Shown: positions 38,266 to 49,154 of the stretch, piece after piece | Position numbering within the stretch: position 1 is the stretch's first letter | Layout of the letters: the number at the start of each line of letters is the position of its first letter | NCBI RefSeq assembly: GCF_018343665.1 | Contig: NZ_JAGYPM010000012.1 | Coordinates: 1 to 58,758 of the forward strand | Reading direction: 5' to 3' | Length of the DNA: 58,758 bases | Source: Cytobacillus citreus | GTDB taxonomy: Bacteria > Bacillota > Bacilli > Bacillales > Cytobacillaceae | Made by a program: the position numbers and the translations under genes | Notes under the pieces: model-generated | The model's input: the letters and a program-made list of their open reading frames with translations, nothing else | The model's database searches: none | Told to the model about the DNA's origin: nothing

Positions 38266-39136
38266 AATCAAGCTTATGTCTTTCACCAAGCATTCTAACC
38301 GCAAAAACCTGATCACAAAAGCCTCTTAAGCCATTATAAATCCGCTGCATTCTTGAGTCGTGACGAACAAGTCCAAAAACAGTTGGTCCACTGCCGCTCA
38401 TTAGCACAGCGTCTGCTCCAAACCTTTTGATCTGCTCTTTAATTTGAGCAACTTCAGGATGCAAATGAAAGGTAACCTCTTCAAGAACATTTCCGACATT
38501 CCTACAAACCTGATCATAATTGCCATCTTCTATGGCGTTTATCATTTCCCTCGTCTGGGGATGATTGATACCATTTAATTGAAGTCTACGATAGACATCT
38601 GCTGTTGAAACACCAATAAATGGCTTGGCTAAAATAACCCAGCAGGTCGGTGCAGCGGGAAGCTCCTTAATAATCTCTCCTCTTCCTGTCGCAAGCGCCG
38701 TCCCTCCGTATACACAAAAAGAGACGTCAGAACCAATCTCTGCACCAATAATCGCTAGTTCATCTATCGATAATCCAAGATTCCATAGTTTGTTTAGCCC
38801 TCTTAATACAGCAGCCGCATCACTGCTACCACCTGCAAGACCAGCAGCAACTGGAATGGTCTTCTCAATTGTAATGGCTACTCCTTTCTTTACATGAAAC
38901 CGCTCTTTTAAAAGAAGCGCAGCCTGATATGCCAGATTCCGCTGGTCATCCGGTACAAAACGATTATGTGAAATAATTTTTATTTCTTCTCGCTCTAATA
39001 ATGTTAATTCTAGGCGATCCGCTAAATCAATGGTTGTCATAATCATTTCAACCTCATGATAACCATCCTTACGTTTATGTAAAACATCCAAGGATAAATT
39101 GATCTTTGCCGGTGCCTTTACCAAAAGCTTCAACAT
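38264..39136 (-). CDS. ispE: 4-diphosphocytidyl-2-C-methyl-D-erythritol kinase
   Basis: Phosphorylates CDP-methylerythritol in the non-mevalonate isoprenoid pathway. The GHMP kinase has [20 protein letters not shown] at the N-terminus, the phosphate loop [15 protein letters not shown] near 90-104 and [11 protein letters not shown] near 255-265. The exact start is uncertain: an ATG at 39136 is 2 nt after AGGTGG, and a TTG codon directly after it has better spacing. Length is about 290 aa either way. Downstream purR overlaps its operator with the ispE stop. Confidence 0.95.
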   Translation of the reverse strand: MLKLLVKAPAKINLSLDVLHKRKDGYHEVEMIMTTIDLADRLELTLLEREEIKIISHNRFVPDDQRNLAYQAALLLKERFHVKKGVAITIEKTIPVAAGLAGGSSDAAAVLRGLNKLWNLGLSIDELAIIGAEIGSDVSFCVYGGTALATGRGEIIKELPAAPTCWVILAKPFIGVSTADVYRRLQLNGINHPQTREMINAIEDGNYDQVCRNVGNVLEEVTFHLHPEVAQIKEQIKRFGADAVLMSGSGPTVFGLVRHDSRMQRIYNGLRGFCDQVFAVRMLGERHKLD

Positions 39137-39397
39137 GTCCACCTACTTTGCCAAATTCGGGCGTCTCCATTTTTTGTCCTATTTTACCACAAAACATCAA
39201 AAGTAAGACCTTTTGATCAGACTTTCTTTCATAAAAGTTATCGATTTGTCATAATTTAATCAAAAAAACTTAACACTCATTCTTTATTTCGGCAAATCGA
39301 TTAGTATTTCTATGTCTTGCTCCATAAGGAATGCTGCGTTAGCTTATAAATCGCATGACTAAAATAATTTCATTCATACATTATTATCAACTCAAAA
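39137..39397. other. Intergenic region ispE-sspF
   Basis: About 260 bp of AT-rich DNA between the ispE start and the sspF terminator. There is no convincing reading frame and no repeat-family member. A TAAAAT hexamer about 45 bp upstream of ispE could be a -10, but no good -35 goes with it. Confidence 0.5.
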
Positions 39398-39421
39398 ATG
39401 CCGGAGCTTAAGCCCCGGCAT
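39398..39421 (-). terminator. rho-independent terminator after sspF
   Basis: Strong stem ATGCCGGGGCTTAAGCTCCGGCAT read on the minus strand in two arms (ATGCCGG/CCGGCAT), then a five-U run. Confidence 0.9.
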
Positions 39422-39490
39422 CCCGCAATGAGTCCATTTCGTATTAATCACAAATCCTTCATTCATATAAAACGGATATGTCTCCTGAGG

Positions 39491-39676
39491 TTAACGGTAA
39501 TTTTTCATGCTTTGCTGTGCAATTTCAACTGCGCGTTTTACCATATTACCGGCGTCCCTAGCTTTAATGCCGCCCCATCCTTCTTTTTGGACAACATCAT
39601 AAAAACCAAGCTCCTTCGCTAGTTCCTCTTTAAAGCCTTCTGACATTATCCCTCTTCTTCTGCCTATGATTAACAT
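39491..39676 (-). CDS. sspF: Small acid-soluble spore protein, alpha/beta-related (SspF)
   Basis: DNA-binding protein of the dormant spore. Conserved SASP segments are present: [20 protein letters not shown] and [17 protein letters not shown], with the start GRRRG typical of SspF. The start codon is unclear. An ATG at 39676 touches the ribosome site AAAGGAG with no spacer. The position where relatives begin (M-GRRRG) is here an ATA (39665-39667), correctly spaced 9 nt from GGAG. The next ATG (39646) has a poor site and would drop GRRRG. Coordinates use the ATG at 39676. Confidence 0.88.
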   Translation of the reverse strand: MLIIGRRRGIMSEGFKEELAKELGFYDVVQKEGWGGIKARDAGNMVKRAVEIAQQSMKNYR

Positions 39677-39819
39677 CTCCTTTCACACTGCGGTAATAAT
39701 AGTATGAAACACTTAATGTATAATCATTAGGGCTTTTTAGAGAATAGGTATGTTTATGGCTTATGTTAAAATTTCCTGAAAGTAGAAAGATCGATACTTT
39801 TATATGTAAAAAGAAAACA

Positions 39820-39841
39820 GCGGCAAACAAATGTTTGCCGC
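39820..39841 (-). terminator. rho-independent terminator after veg
   Basis: 10-bp stem GCGGCAAACA/TGTTTGCCGC, then a U-rich run on the minus strand, 22 bp past the veg stop. Confidence 0.85.
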
Positions 39842-39863
39842 CGACAAGCAAAAAAAAAATATA

Positions 39864-40127
39864 TTAATTTAAAGCAACTCGTCCTGTTGTATCTTCGTAG
39901 AATGTAATTTGAACCGTTTCAGTTAGAACATCAGCATAGCTGTAAGATACGCGTTCAAACGCGTTTTCATCCTGATCTAACTCAATAACAAATACAGAAG
40001 GGTACGTTTCTGCTAAAACACCTGAACGCTCAATCGTCTTCCTTCGTCCACCATTCGCTTTGAGTAAAAGTCTTTTACCAAGGTTTGAATCAAGAGCCTT
40101 TTTGATATCCAATAATGTTTTTGCCAT
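39864..40127 (-). CDS. veg: Biofilm-stimulating protein Veg
   Basis: Small, very highly expressed protein; in B. subtilis it counters the biofilm repressor SinR. The 87-aa sequence is almost the family consensus: [53 protein letters not shown]. The frame opens at 40136, but GAGGTGGA precedes the ATG at 40127. Two near-consensus promoters lie upstream, in keeping with the known strength of veg transcription. Confidence 0.96.
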   Translation of the reverse strand: MAKTLLDIKKALDSNLGKRLLLKANGGRRKTIERSGVLAETYPSVFVIELDQDENAFERVSYSYADVLTETVQITFYEDTTGRVALN

Positions 40128-40148
40128 TCGTTCCACCTCACTATGTTA

Positions 40149-40177
40149 AGTATATCACACTGACACAGTGGAGTCAA
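40149..40177 (-). promoter_or_regulatory. veg proximal promoter (sigma-A)
   Basis: Minus strand: -35 TTGACT (40172-40177), 17 bp, -10 TATACT (40149-40154), 21 nt before the veg start. Confidence 0.85.
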
Positions 40178-40189
40178 ATAAAAATATAA

Positions 40190-40219
40190 ATTATAACAGT
40201 CTTTAAAAAAGATTGTCAA
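40190..40219 (-). promoter_or_regulatory. veg distal promoter (sigma-A)
   Basis: Minus strand: consensus -35 TTGACA (40214-40219), 18 bp, consensus -10 TATAAT (40190-40195). Confidence 0.85.
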
Positions 40220-40330
40220 TATATTTTCGTCCACAATTTCTTCTATTTTTCAACATTTTTAGGTTATCCATAATCATAGTAAAATATGTACGTGAATTCG
40301 GAAGGAATATGACAATAAAAAAATGATTAG

Positions 40331-40450
40331 AAGAACTTGGCATTCGCCAAGTTCTTTTTGACGAATGCCTTAGTTTTCTTATGCGATCTTATTAGCAGAT
40401 ATTCAATTGAACACACACTTTACTTTAGTACGTTAATAAACTTAAACTTT
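40331..40450. repeat. Dispersed repeat, family B (copy 2)
   Basis: Matches 2268-2395: AGAACTTGGCATTCGCCAAG followed by TTCTTTTT on the plus strand has the form of a rho-independent terminator. GACGAATGCC offers the competing arm. TATGCGAT and the AT-rich tail are conserved. It lies between yabG and veg. Confidence 0.7.
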
Positions 40451-40470
40451 TCTGGTTAGAAAAAAAATAA

Positions 40471-40496
40471 AACCGTTTGATTGTAAAAAACGGCTT
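40471..40496 (-). terminator. rho-independent terminator after yabG
   Basis: Stem AAGCCGTTT with AAACGGTT, then a U-rich run on the minus strand, just past the yabG stop. Confidence 0.7.
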
Positions 40497-40500
40497 TTCA

Positions 40501-41385
40501 TTAAGACTCAATATTATGCTCACTATTATAAGGCATTCCAGTTCTAAGAACTCCTTTTGATTCAATTCCTCCTATCCCTTTTTCCCCGGTTAATGTATTT
40601 CTTAAAACATCCCATACATTAATTCGCTCCATAAATGGTGTGAAGCTAATTTTTGCTACGATATAAACTGGATCTAACGCATGGATATTCACTCTGTATG
40701 GAGAACTTGCAAAATTTGCGCCTGCTTGGATAAGCGATTCAAAATGGGATTGGCATGCTCCTGCAAATATTACGAGCTGATCTAAATGGGGAACCTTTCT
40801 CCTCGCCTCATTAACTGTCTGCACAAATTGTCTCGAATGCCGATACGCATTTAAATCTGTCTTCTTGCCCTTGGCCTTTGAATACGAATCATGTCCGGTT
40901 ACCACTAAAATATCTGGACGATAGTAATCAATGAGATGGCCGATCTTAAGTGGCATTTCCTTTTCCTTGCAATGTATACCTGTTACAGGAACACCTATTT
41001 TTTCATATAAGGCTAAGCATTTTTCTAAATAGGTTGGGTCTCCATCTAAATGAAGGACCCTTCCAGGTATTTGAAAATAGCTAAACGCTTTACTATAACC
41101 GTCTGTTGCTTCATACTCCTGCTTCTGCTTTAATAGCTCCACATCCTGTCGAAACAATTCTAAAGATTGTTCCTCCAAGGAATGAAACTGATTTGCTAAC
41201 TTTTCTCTTGTAGATGGACTGATAGCAATTAAATCTTCGACTGGTGCATCAGCGATCAGCCGAATGTCCTCTCCATACAAAATGGCATATTTCTTCCCAT
41301 TTTGTTCCCGAATATCAATGACTCGAAACATAATATCACATTGGTAGGAAGCTCTCCCGACAATATCCATAATACTTATGCTCAA
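40501..41385 (-). CDS. yabG: Sporulation-specific cysteine protease YabG
   Basis: Coat-associated protease that processes spore coat proteins. The 294-aa protein carries the two residues known to be needed in B. subtilis: His165 in VVTGHDSYSK and Cys211 in IFAGACQSHFE. The rest matches the family along its length (MDIVGRASYQCDIMFRV at the start). It probably starts at TTG 41385, 9 nt after GGAG; an in-frame ATG follows at 41370. Expected sigma-K promoter not identified. Confidence 0.95.
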   Translation of the reverse strand: MSISIMDIVGRASYQCDIMFRVIDIREQNGKKYAILYGEDIRLIADAPVEDLIAISPSTREKLANQFHSLEEQSLELFRQDVELLKQKQEYEATDGYSKAFSYFQIPGRVLHLDGDPTYLEKCLALYEKIGVPVTGIHCKEKEMPLKIGHLIDYYRPDILVVTGHDSYSKAKGKKTDLNAYRHSRQFVQTVNEARRKVPHLDQLVIFAGACQSHFESLIQAGANFASSPYRVNIHALDPVYIVAKISFTPFMERINVWDVLRNTLTGEKGIGGIESKGVLRTGMPYNSEHNIES

Positions 41386-41634
41386 CAGTTGTCACTCCAA
41401 TTTGCCCAAACATGAAATGTATGATTTTTATGAACTTAGTCCTTCATGATTAGGGGCAATCAAAATATATTAACTATCTTTACAAATATGCAATTAGAAC
41501 AAATCAGTTCCTTTTAAAGCCTAAATAGAAATGACTCTTTCATAAATTATGCATTCGAGAATAAACATGTGATTGAAAAGCCGCTATTGTGATTAAGTGA
41601 AAAATGGTCACTTTGTGTGGGAAAAGGAGAAATC

Positions 41635-41664
41635 ATGAAAAACAGAAAAGCGCAAGCGCCTTGA
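41635..41664 (+). pseudogene. Start of a small gene cut off by a repeat
   Basis: A strong ribosome site (AAAAGGAG, 6 nt spacing) precedes an ATG at 41635 on the plus strand. After MKNR the frame enters the carrier repeat and stops (MKNRKAQAP). The upstream part looks like a genuine translation start, so a small gene, perhaps spore-related given the site, seems to have lost its body to the repeat. The original product cannot be told. Confidence 0.4.
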
Positions 41665-41880
41665 TCACCCCCGACAAGCATAAGACAAGCCTCACGGAAA
41701 GGTGTTCTTTACCTTTCTGTGAGGCTTGATCGAAATGTGGAGGCGACTGTTAGGAACGACTGCATAAGACGAACCCAGATAGAAGACGTTCTTTGTCTTC
41801 TGGCTGGGATTGGCTAGACATTCGTCCCTAGGAGCCGCAACTAGCCAAGCTTATGACCTCGAAGACGACAAAAACAAAGA
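41643..41880 (+). repeat. Composite carrier repeat with nested second hairpin
   Basis: AAAAGCGCAAGCGCC and the first arm (CTCACGGAAAGGT/ACCTTTCTGTGAG, loop GTTCTTT). Then comes a nested second hairpin starting GATCGAAATGTGGAGGCGAC, with apical AGAAGAC/GTCTTCT around the same GTTCTTT loop. GACCTCGA follows and the copy breaks off in CGACAAAAAC, the first bases of an RUCCU module. The usual right end is absent. With 41386-41634 it fills the 512-bp yabG-rsmA gap. Confidence 0.8.
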
Positions 41881-41897
41881 CCCGTGATAACGGGTCT

Positions 41898-43330
<1,433 letters not shown>

Positions 43331-43510
43331 AGTTCCCCCTTAGAGCCTGGAAGTTAGAAAAGATATTCTTTTTCATTCAGTTAAAAATATAAATAAAATA
43401 TTTGATAAAAAACTGAAACATTTTTGTAATGTAATTCGTCTATATAGATGAGCTGTAAATAATGATTTTAATTATTATATATGAAAAACGAAAAGAAATA
43501 AAAAAATAAT

Positions 43511-43535
43511 GCAGAGGATGATAATTATCCCCTGC
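43511..43535 (-). terminator. rho-independent terminator after yabE
   Basis: Stem GCAGGGGAT with ATCCTCTGC around AATTATC, then AUUAUUUUUUU on the minus strand, 12 bp past the yabE stop. Confidence 0.8.
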
Positions 43536-43546
43536 ACCTTAAGAAA

Positions 43547-44731
43547 TTAATTTAGGATTTTTATTTTGACAGTCTTTCGTCCCCAACGATAGGCATCTGC
43601 TTTCGATGGAAAAAATACATCAATTTTATTTCCTTTAATAGATCCGCCTGTGTCAGCGGCAATAGCATACCCGTAGCCCTCTACATAGACTTTTGTGCCT
43701 AATGGGATTACTCTCGGATCTACTGCTATCACTTTAGCACCAGGATTTGAACGCAGATTAATTCCCGTTGCTGTTCTTCCTGAACAGCCGTTACAGTTTG
43801 CTGTATAGGCAGTTGAATCCACATATAATTCCTGGCCGCTCTCGCTGCCTCGGGAAGCAACTTGCTTTACAGCTAATGGTTTTGTTCCTACTGCAACAAC
43901 CTTATCCTGTTTTTCTTTTGACTTTTTCTCGCTAATTAATTTCCTTGAGATTTCTTTGCCATTCTCTAAAACGACTTCATATTCCTTCGTTAGAAGGCCT
44001 TCCTTACCTTCGTTAATGACTTTTTGAGATCCTTTGGCAAGGCTTGAGTCCTTTTCCGTAACAACAGCAAATTGAATTGGTTCTTCCACTACATCGGTGA
44101 CTTTTTCTACTCGAACGATTTGGATGATGTCATTTTCTTTGACGATCTCTTCCGCTTTAGGCTCAGTACGATCTAATTCATTTAGTGTAATGCCCTGCTG
44201 TGTTAAAAAGTCACCGACCGTAGTCGAAGTTGACCATACTTTCTGCTCTTTCCCTCCATCTGATAATGTGAGCGGAAATGCTTTATCTACAGTGATTTCA
44301 AGATCATTTTTTATTTTTTCTTCGAGATTTGGTTGAACTTTATCATGCTCAGTTATAGCAATCTCTTGTTCTTGTAAAAGTTCCTCTACTGTATTCGATA
44401 GTGTCCAAATCGTTTTCTTCTCGTTGTCTTTCACAATATGAACCTGTTTAGCCGGCTTCCAAACAACTTCTAAGTTGTTTTTCACCTTTGTGTTTACCGA
44501 AGGAAACACATAGTCCTCTGAGCGCAAAGAAATATCTAAATCATCGAAAAGCTCTTCGATTGTTCCTGCATGTGTCTTAATGACTTTTTCCTGACCGTCT
44601 AATGTAATTGCTACCGTTTTCTGTGTTGTTTCAAAAATTAAAAAGCCAATAGCAGCTGTAAAAACTATGAAACTAGCAGAGATTACGGCCAATTTCTTTT
44701 TACTCAAAGACTTGGATAACAGGTTTTTCAT
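43547..44731 (-). CDS. yabE: Cell-wall-active protein with DUF348, G5 and 3D domains (YabE type)
   Basis: Exported protein resembling resuscitation-promoting factors, probably a peptidoglycan-active enzyme. A basic N-terminus and one hydrophobic segment (LAVISASFIVFTAAIGFLIF, about 14-33) export or anchor it. Three DUF348 repeats (about 36-200) are followed by a G5 domain (about 205-285). The C-terminal 3D domain holds its conserved Asp residues in VDSTAYTA, AVDPRVIPLGTKVYVEGYG and AADTGGSIKGNKIDVFF. No ribosome site lies near the ATG at 44731: GGAGG is 23 nt away, correctly spaced only for an in-frame ATC at 44744-44746. Confidence 0.92.
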   Translation of the reverse strand: MKNLLSKSLSKKKLAVISASFIVFTAAIGFLIFETTQKTVAITLDGQEKVIKTHAGTIEELFDDLDISLRSEDYVFPSVNTKVKNNLEVVWKPAKQVHIVKDNEKKTIWTLSNTVEELLQEQEIAITEHDKVQPNLEEKIKNDLEITVDKAFPLTLSDGGKEQKVWSTSTTVGDFLTQQGITLNELDRTEPKAEEIVKENDIIQIVRVEKVTDVVEEPIQFAVVTEKDSSLAKGSQKVINEGKEGLLTKEYEVVLENGKEISRKLISEKKSKEKQDKVVAVGTKPLAVKQVASRGSESGQELYVDSTAYTANCNGCSGRTATGINLRSNPGAKVIAVDPRVIPLGTKVYVEGYGYAIAADTGGSIKGNKIDVFFPSKADAYRWGRKTVKIKILN

Positions 44732-44774
44732 GTTTTGAAATACGATGAAAAACGCCTCCTTTTCTCTCGGAGTG

Positions 44775-44804
44775 ATTATATAGACTATCTTGCAGGTTTG
44801 TCAA
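44775..44804 (-). promoter_or_regulatory. yabE promoter (sigma-A)
   Basis: Minus strand: consensus -35 TTGACA (44799-44804), 18 bp, consensus -10 TATAAT (44775-44780). B. subtilis yabE uses extracytoplasmic sigma factors; here a plain sigma-A site is clear. Confidence 0.8.
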
Positions 44805-44995
44805 CTCTCTTTCACTTTCCCCTTTCCAAAAACCATCTCCTTTCTGAACATATTCACTATTATGCAAAAACTTCAAAAGAAATGAAAGAGAGACTTATCG
44901 ACATGGTTATCCTATGAGCGGACAAGGAAATGTAGAACTTTTTAGAATTAGAAAATAAAAGGACATGCACACCCTTAAATCGACAAAAATCATTA

Positions 44996-45763
44996 TCAGT
45001 TTATGCCGAATAATTTTTTTGCATTGGACGTCGTTGCTTCTGCAACTTCTTCTAAAGTGACACCTTTTATTTCGGCAATTTGCTCCGCGACAAGCTTAAC
45101 ATAGCTCGGTTCATTTCGTTTTCCACGATAAGGATGTGGGGCTAAATAAGGGCAATCTGTCTCAATTAAGAGCTTTTCCAACGGAATGGCCTCTGCTACT
45201 TCCTTTGGTTTCCTCGCATTTTTAAAGGTTACTGGCCCTCCTAAGGAAATATAAAAATTCATCTCAACACATTCCTTAGCAATTTCTGGACTGCCGCTAA
45301 AGCAATGCATGATGCCTCCTACTTCCTCTGCTCCTTCTTCTTTTAAAATCTCTACGATATCTGCTGTTGCTTCCCGATTATGAATAATAATAGGCAGCTT
45401 TACTTTTTTAGCAAGCTGGATTTGCTTTCTAAATACTTGTTTTTGAATATCCTTTGGAGACTTGTCCCAATAATAATCTAGCCCCATCTCACCAAGAGCA
45501 ACAACCTTTGGATGCTGCGTCAGCTCCTCAATCCACTTGAGATCCTCATTCGTCATATCAATTGCATCAACAGGGTGCCAGCCAACACTCGCATATATAA
45601 AATCATATTGTTCCGAAAGTTCCATCGCTTTTTCAATGGTTGGACGATCAAAACCCACAACGACAATGCGTGAAACTCCCTCTCCTAAAGCTCTGTCAAT
45701 AACCTCTCTTAGATCATCATTATATTGCTCAGCATTCAAATGTGCGTGTGTGTCGAAAAACAT
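44996..45763 (-). CDS. tatD: TatD-family metal-dependent hydrolase (YabD type)
   Basis: Probable metal-dependent DNase of the TatD family. The 255-aa TIM barrel has the metal ligands in FDTHAHLN (residues 3-10), ALGEMGLDYYWD near 89-100, IIHNREA near 126, GIMHCFSG near 150 and IETDCPYLAPHP near 199-210. The frame opens at 45784, but AAAAGGAG precedes the ATG at 45763, giving the family length. It lies between metS and yabE as in B. subtilis. Confidence 0.95.
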   Translation of the reverse strand: MFFDTHAHLNAEQYNDDLREVIDRALGEGVSRIVVVGFDRPTIEKAMELSEQYDFIYASVGWHPVDAIDMTNEDLKWIEELTQHPKVVALGEMGLDYYWDKSPKDIQKQVFRKQIQLAKKVKLPIIIHNREATADIVEILKEEGAEEVGGIMHCFSGSPEIAKECVEMNFYISLGGPVTFKNARKPKEVAEAIPLEKLLIETDCPYLAPHPYRGKRNEPSYVKLVAEQIAEIKGVTLEEVAEATTSNAKKLFGIN

Positions 45764-45966
45764 AGAAAAGTCTCCTTTTAACAAAAATTATTTTTTGATT
45801 ACATATTTCTCATTAAAGTAACAACTAAGTCAAAATTCAAGATGTTTTGTCAATATAATATTAGGATTATCACTTTATTATTTAAATATATTAAATGTAT
45901 GCCTGAATTTTCAATATAACATTGATATTATGGATCATTTTTTTTGTCATTATTATTTAATAAAAG

Positions 45967-46021
45967 AAAAACATAGAAATGTCCGACGTCAAATGTTACA
46001 CGTGAAACATTTCTATGTTTT
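45967..46021 (-). terminator. Long terminator hairpin after metS enclosing parS
   Basis: A 15-bp stem (AAAACATAGAAATGT/ACATTTCTATGTTTT) encloses a 25-nt loop and is followed by UUCUUUU on the minus strand. The loop and one arm contain the parS palindrome. Two repeat units lie between it and the metS stop. Confidence 0.7.
45994..46009. other. parS: parS centromere site (ParB/Spo0J binding)
   Basis: TGTTACACGTGAAACA matches the Bacillus parS consensus TGTTNCACGTGAAACA at all defined positions. ParB loads here as a CTP-dependent clamp and recruits condensin for origin segregation. Location near metS close to the origin agrees with the B. subtilis site at about 4 degrees, as I recall it. Confidence 0.9.
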
Positions 46022-46026
46022 CGACT

Positions 46027-46123
46027 TTTATCGCAGATTAACGGGCAGTAAGACCCCCACTGATGGAAGTTTCACTTTATCGCAGATTAACGGTCGTTAA
46101 GGTCCCCTTGATTGAAGTTTACT

Positions 46124-46126
<3 letters not shown>
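46027..46126. repeat. Tandem 49-bp repeat, family C (two units)
   Basis: Two units begin TTTATCGCAGATTAACGG at a 49-bp period and share GTAAGR, CCCC and GAAGTTT. The second runs into the metS stop. A degenerate single unit is at 2481-2530, and an inverted scrap (TTAATCTACGATAAA) at 56676-56690. Divergence between units and absence of cas genes argue against CRISPR. Confidence 0.7.
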
Positions 46127-48320
<2,194 letters not shown>

Positions 48321-48325
48321 ATCAA

Positions 48326-48354
48326 AATATACCTAAAAATTAGTATTTGTGCAA
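48326..48354 (-). promoter_or_regulatory. metS promoter (sigma-A)
   Basis: Minus strand: -35 TTGCAC (48349-48354), 17 bp, -10 TATATT (48326-48331), about 245 nt before metS. Confidence 0.6.
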
Positions 48355-48360
48355 CAAATA

Positions 48361-48470
48361 AGAAAAGCGCAAACACCTTCGGAACAATCAAAGTTCAGAT
48401 TGTCCCTGCGATGATTATTCTAAGGAGCTTTCCTTATGGAGCTGGACATTTCTCTAATTCATAAAAGTAA
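48361..48470 (+). repeat. Carrier-repeat copy reduced to ends plus hairpin module
   Basis: AAAAGCGCAAACACC, then the hairpin GGAACAATC..GATTGTCCC, TGCGATGATTATTCTA, GAGCTTTCCTT and directly the right end GGAGCTGGACATTTCTC. The main carrier hairpin is missing. It lies immediately upstream of the metS promoter. Confidence 0.7.
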
Positions 48471-48554
48471 TACTTTTTATTACTACAATCTGGACAAATA
48501 CTCAATTCTTTCTTCGAATATTATTATATGGTTTTAATAGAAAAAAGGGAATTT

Positions 48555-48561
48555 TGTCGAA
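48555..48561 (+). promoter_or_regulatory. Distal Spo0A box upstream of abrB
   Basis: TGTCGAA within TTTTGTCGAAAAATATTGATGA, 160 bp upstream of the abrB -35, is a diverged copy of the proximal paired boxes. Confidence 0.45.
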
Positions 48562-48714
48562 AAATATTGATGAAAATTTCTTCAATTTATACTTATTTAA
48601 TAAGGGATTTTCTATTAATTGGATTTACTAAAAATTAAAATCTTATAAAACCGCTATATATCAACTTTTATAATGAAAGTAAAAAATTTCTATTCAAATT
48701 AAAAAATAAAGTAA

Positions 48715-48743
48715 TTGACGTATTTGGGAAACGCTGGTATTAT
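48715..48743 (+). promoter_or_regulatory. abrB promoter (sigma-A)
   Basis: Plus strand: -35 TTGACG (48715-48720), 17 bp, -10 TATTAT (48738-48743), followed within 20 bp by two Spo0A boxes. Confidence 0.85.
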
Positions 48744-48761
48744 TGAATTAATAAAGAATTT

Positions 48762-48778
48762 TGTCGAATATTGACGAA
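48762..48778 (+). promoter_or_regulatory. Tandem Spo0A boxes at abrB
   Basis: TGTCGAA (48762-48768) and TGACGAA (48772-48778), 10 bp apart and downstream of the transcription start. This is the arrangement by which Spo0A~P blocks abrB in B. subtilis. Confidence 0.85.
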
Positions 48779-48817
48779 TTAGAAAAATATATTTTGAGGT
48801 TTGAGAGGAGAATTTTT

Positions 48818-49102
48818 ATGAAATCTACTGGTATTGTTCGTAAGGTTGATGAGCTTGGTCGTGTGGTTATTCCTATTGAATTAAGACGTACATTAGACAT
48901 TGCAGAAAAAGATGCGCTTGAAATTTATGTGGATGATGATCGTATTATCCTTAAAAAGTACAAGCCAAATATGACATGTCTTGTAACTGGTGAAGTTTCC
49001 GACGATAACATCTCATTAGCAAACGGAAAATTAATTGTTAGCCGTGAAGGTGCAGAAAATTTATTACAAGAAATTCAATCTCGATTTGAACTTGTAAAAT
49101 AA
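48818..49102 (+). CDS. abrB: Transition-state regulator AbrB
   Basis: Represses stationary-phase and sporulation genes during growth and is itself shut off by Spo0A~P. The 94-aa protein has the swapped-hairpin DNA-binding domain (residues 1-50: STGIVRKVDELGRVVIPIEL, ALEIYVDDDRIILKKY) and the C-terminal multimerisation domain (SREGAENLLQEIQSRFE). The frame opens upstream at 48761 within the Spo0A boxes, but GAGAGGAG precedes the ATG at 48818. It is one of few plus-strand genes, between metS and rsmI. Confidence 0.97.
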   Translation: MKSTGIVRKVDELGRVVIPIELRRTLDIAEKDALEIYVDDDRIILKKYKPNMTCLVTGEVSDDNISLANGKLIVSREGAENLLQEIQSRFELVK

Positions 49103-49110
49103 TAATACAA

Positions 49111-49141
49111 AAGCTTCTCAGTAAACTGAGAAGCTTTTTTT
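49111..49141. terminator. Bidirectional terminator between abrB and rsmI
   Basis: 11-bp stem AAGCTTCTCAG/CTGAGAAGCTT with a seven-T run after it. Placed 8 bp past abrB and 14 bp past the convergent rsmI stop; the minus strand has a shorter U run. Confidence 0.85.
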
Positions 49142-49154
49142 ATACTTACTCTTT

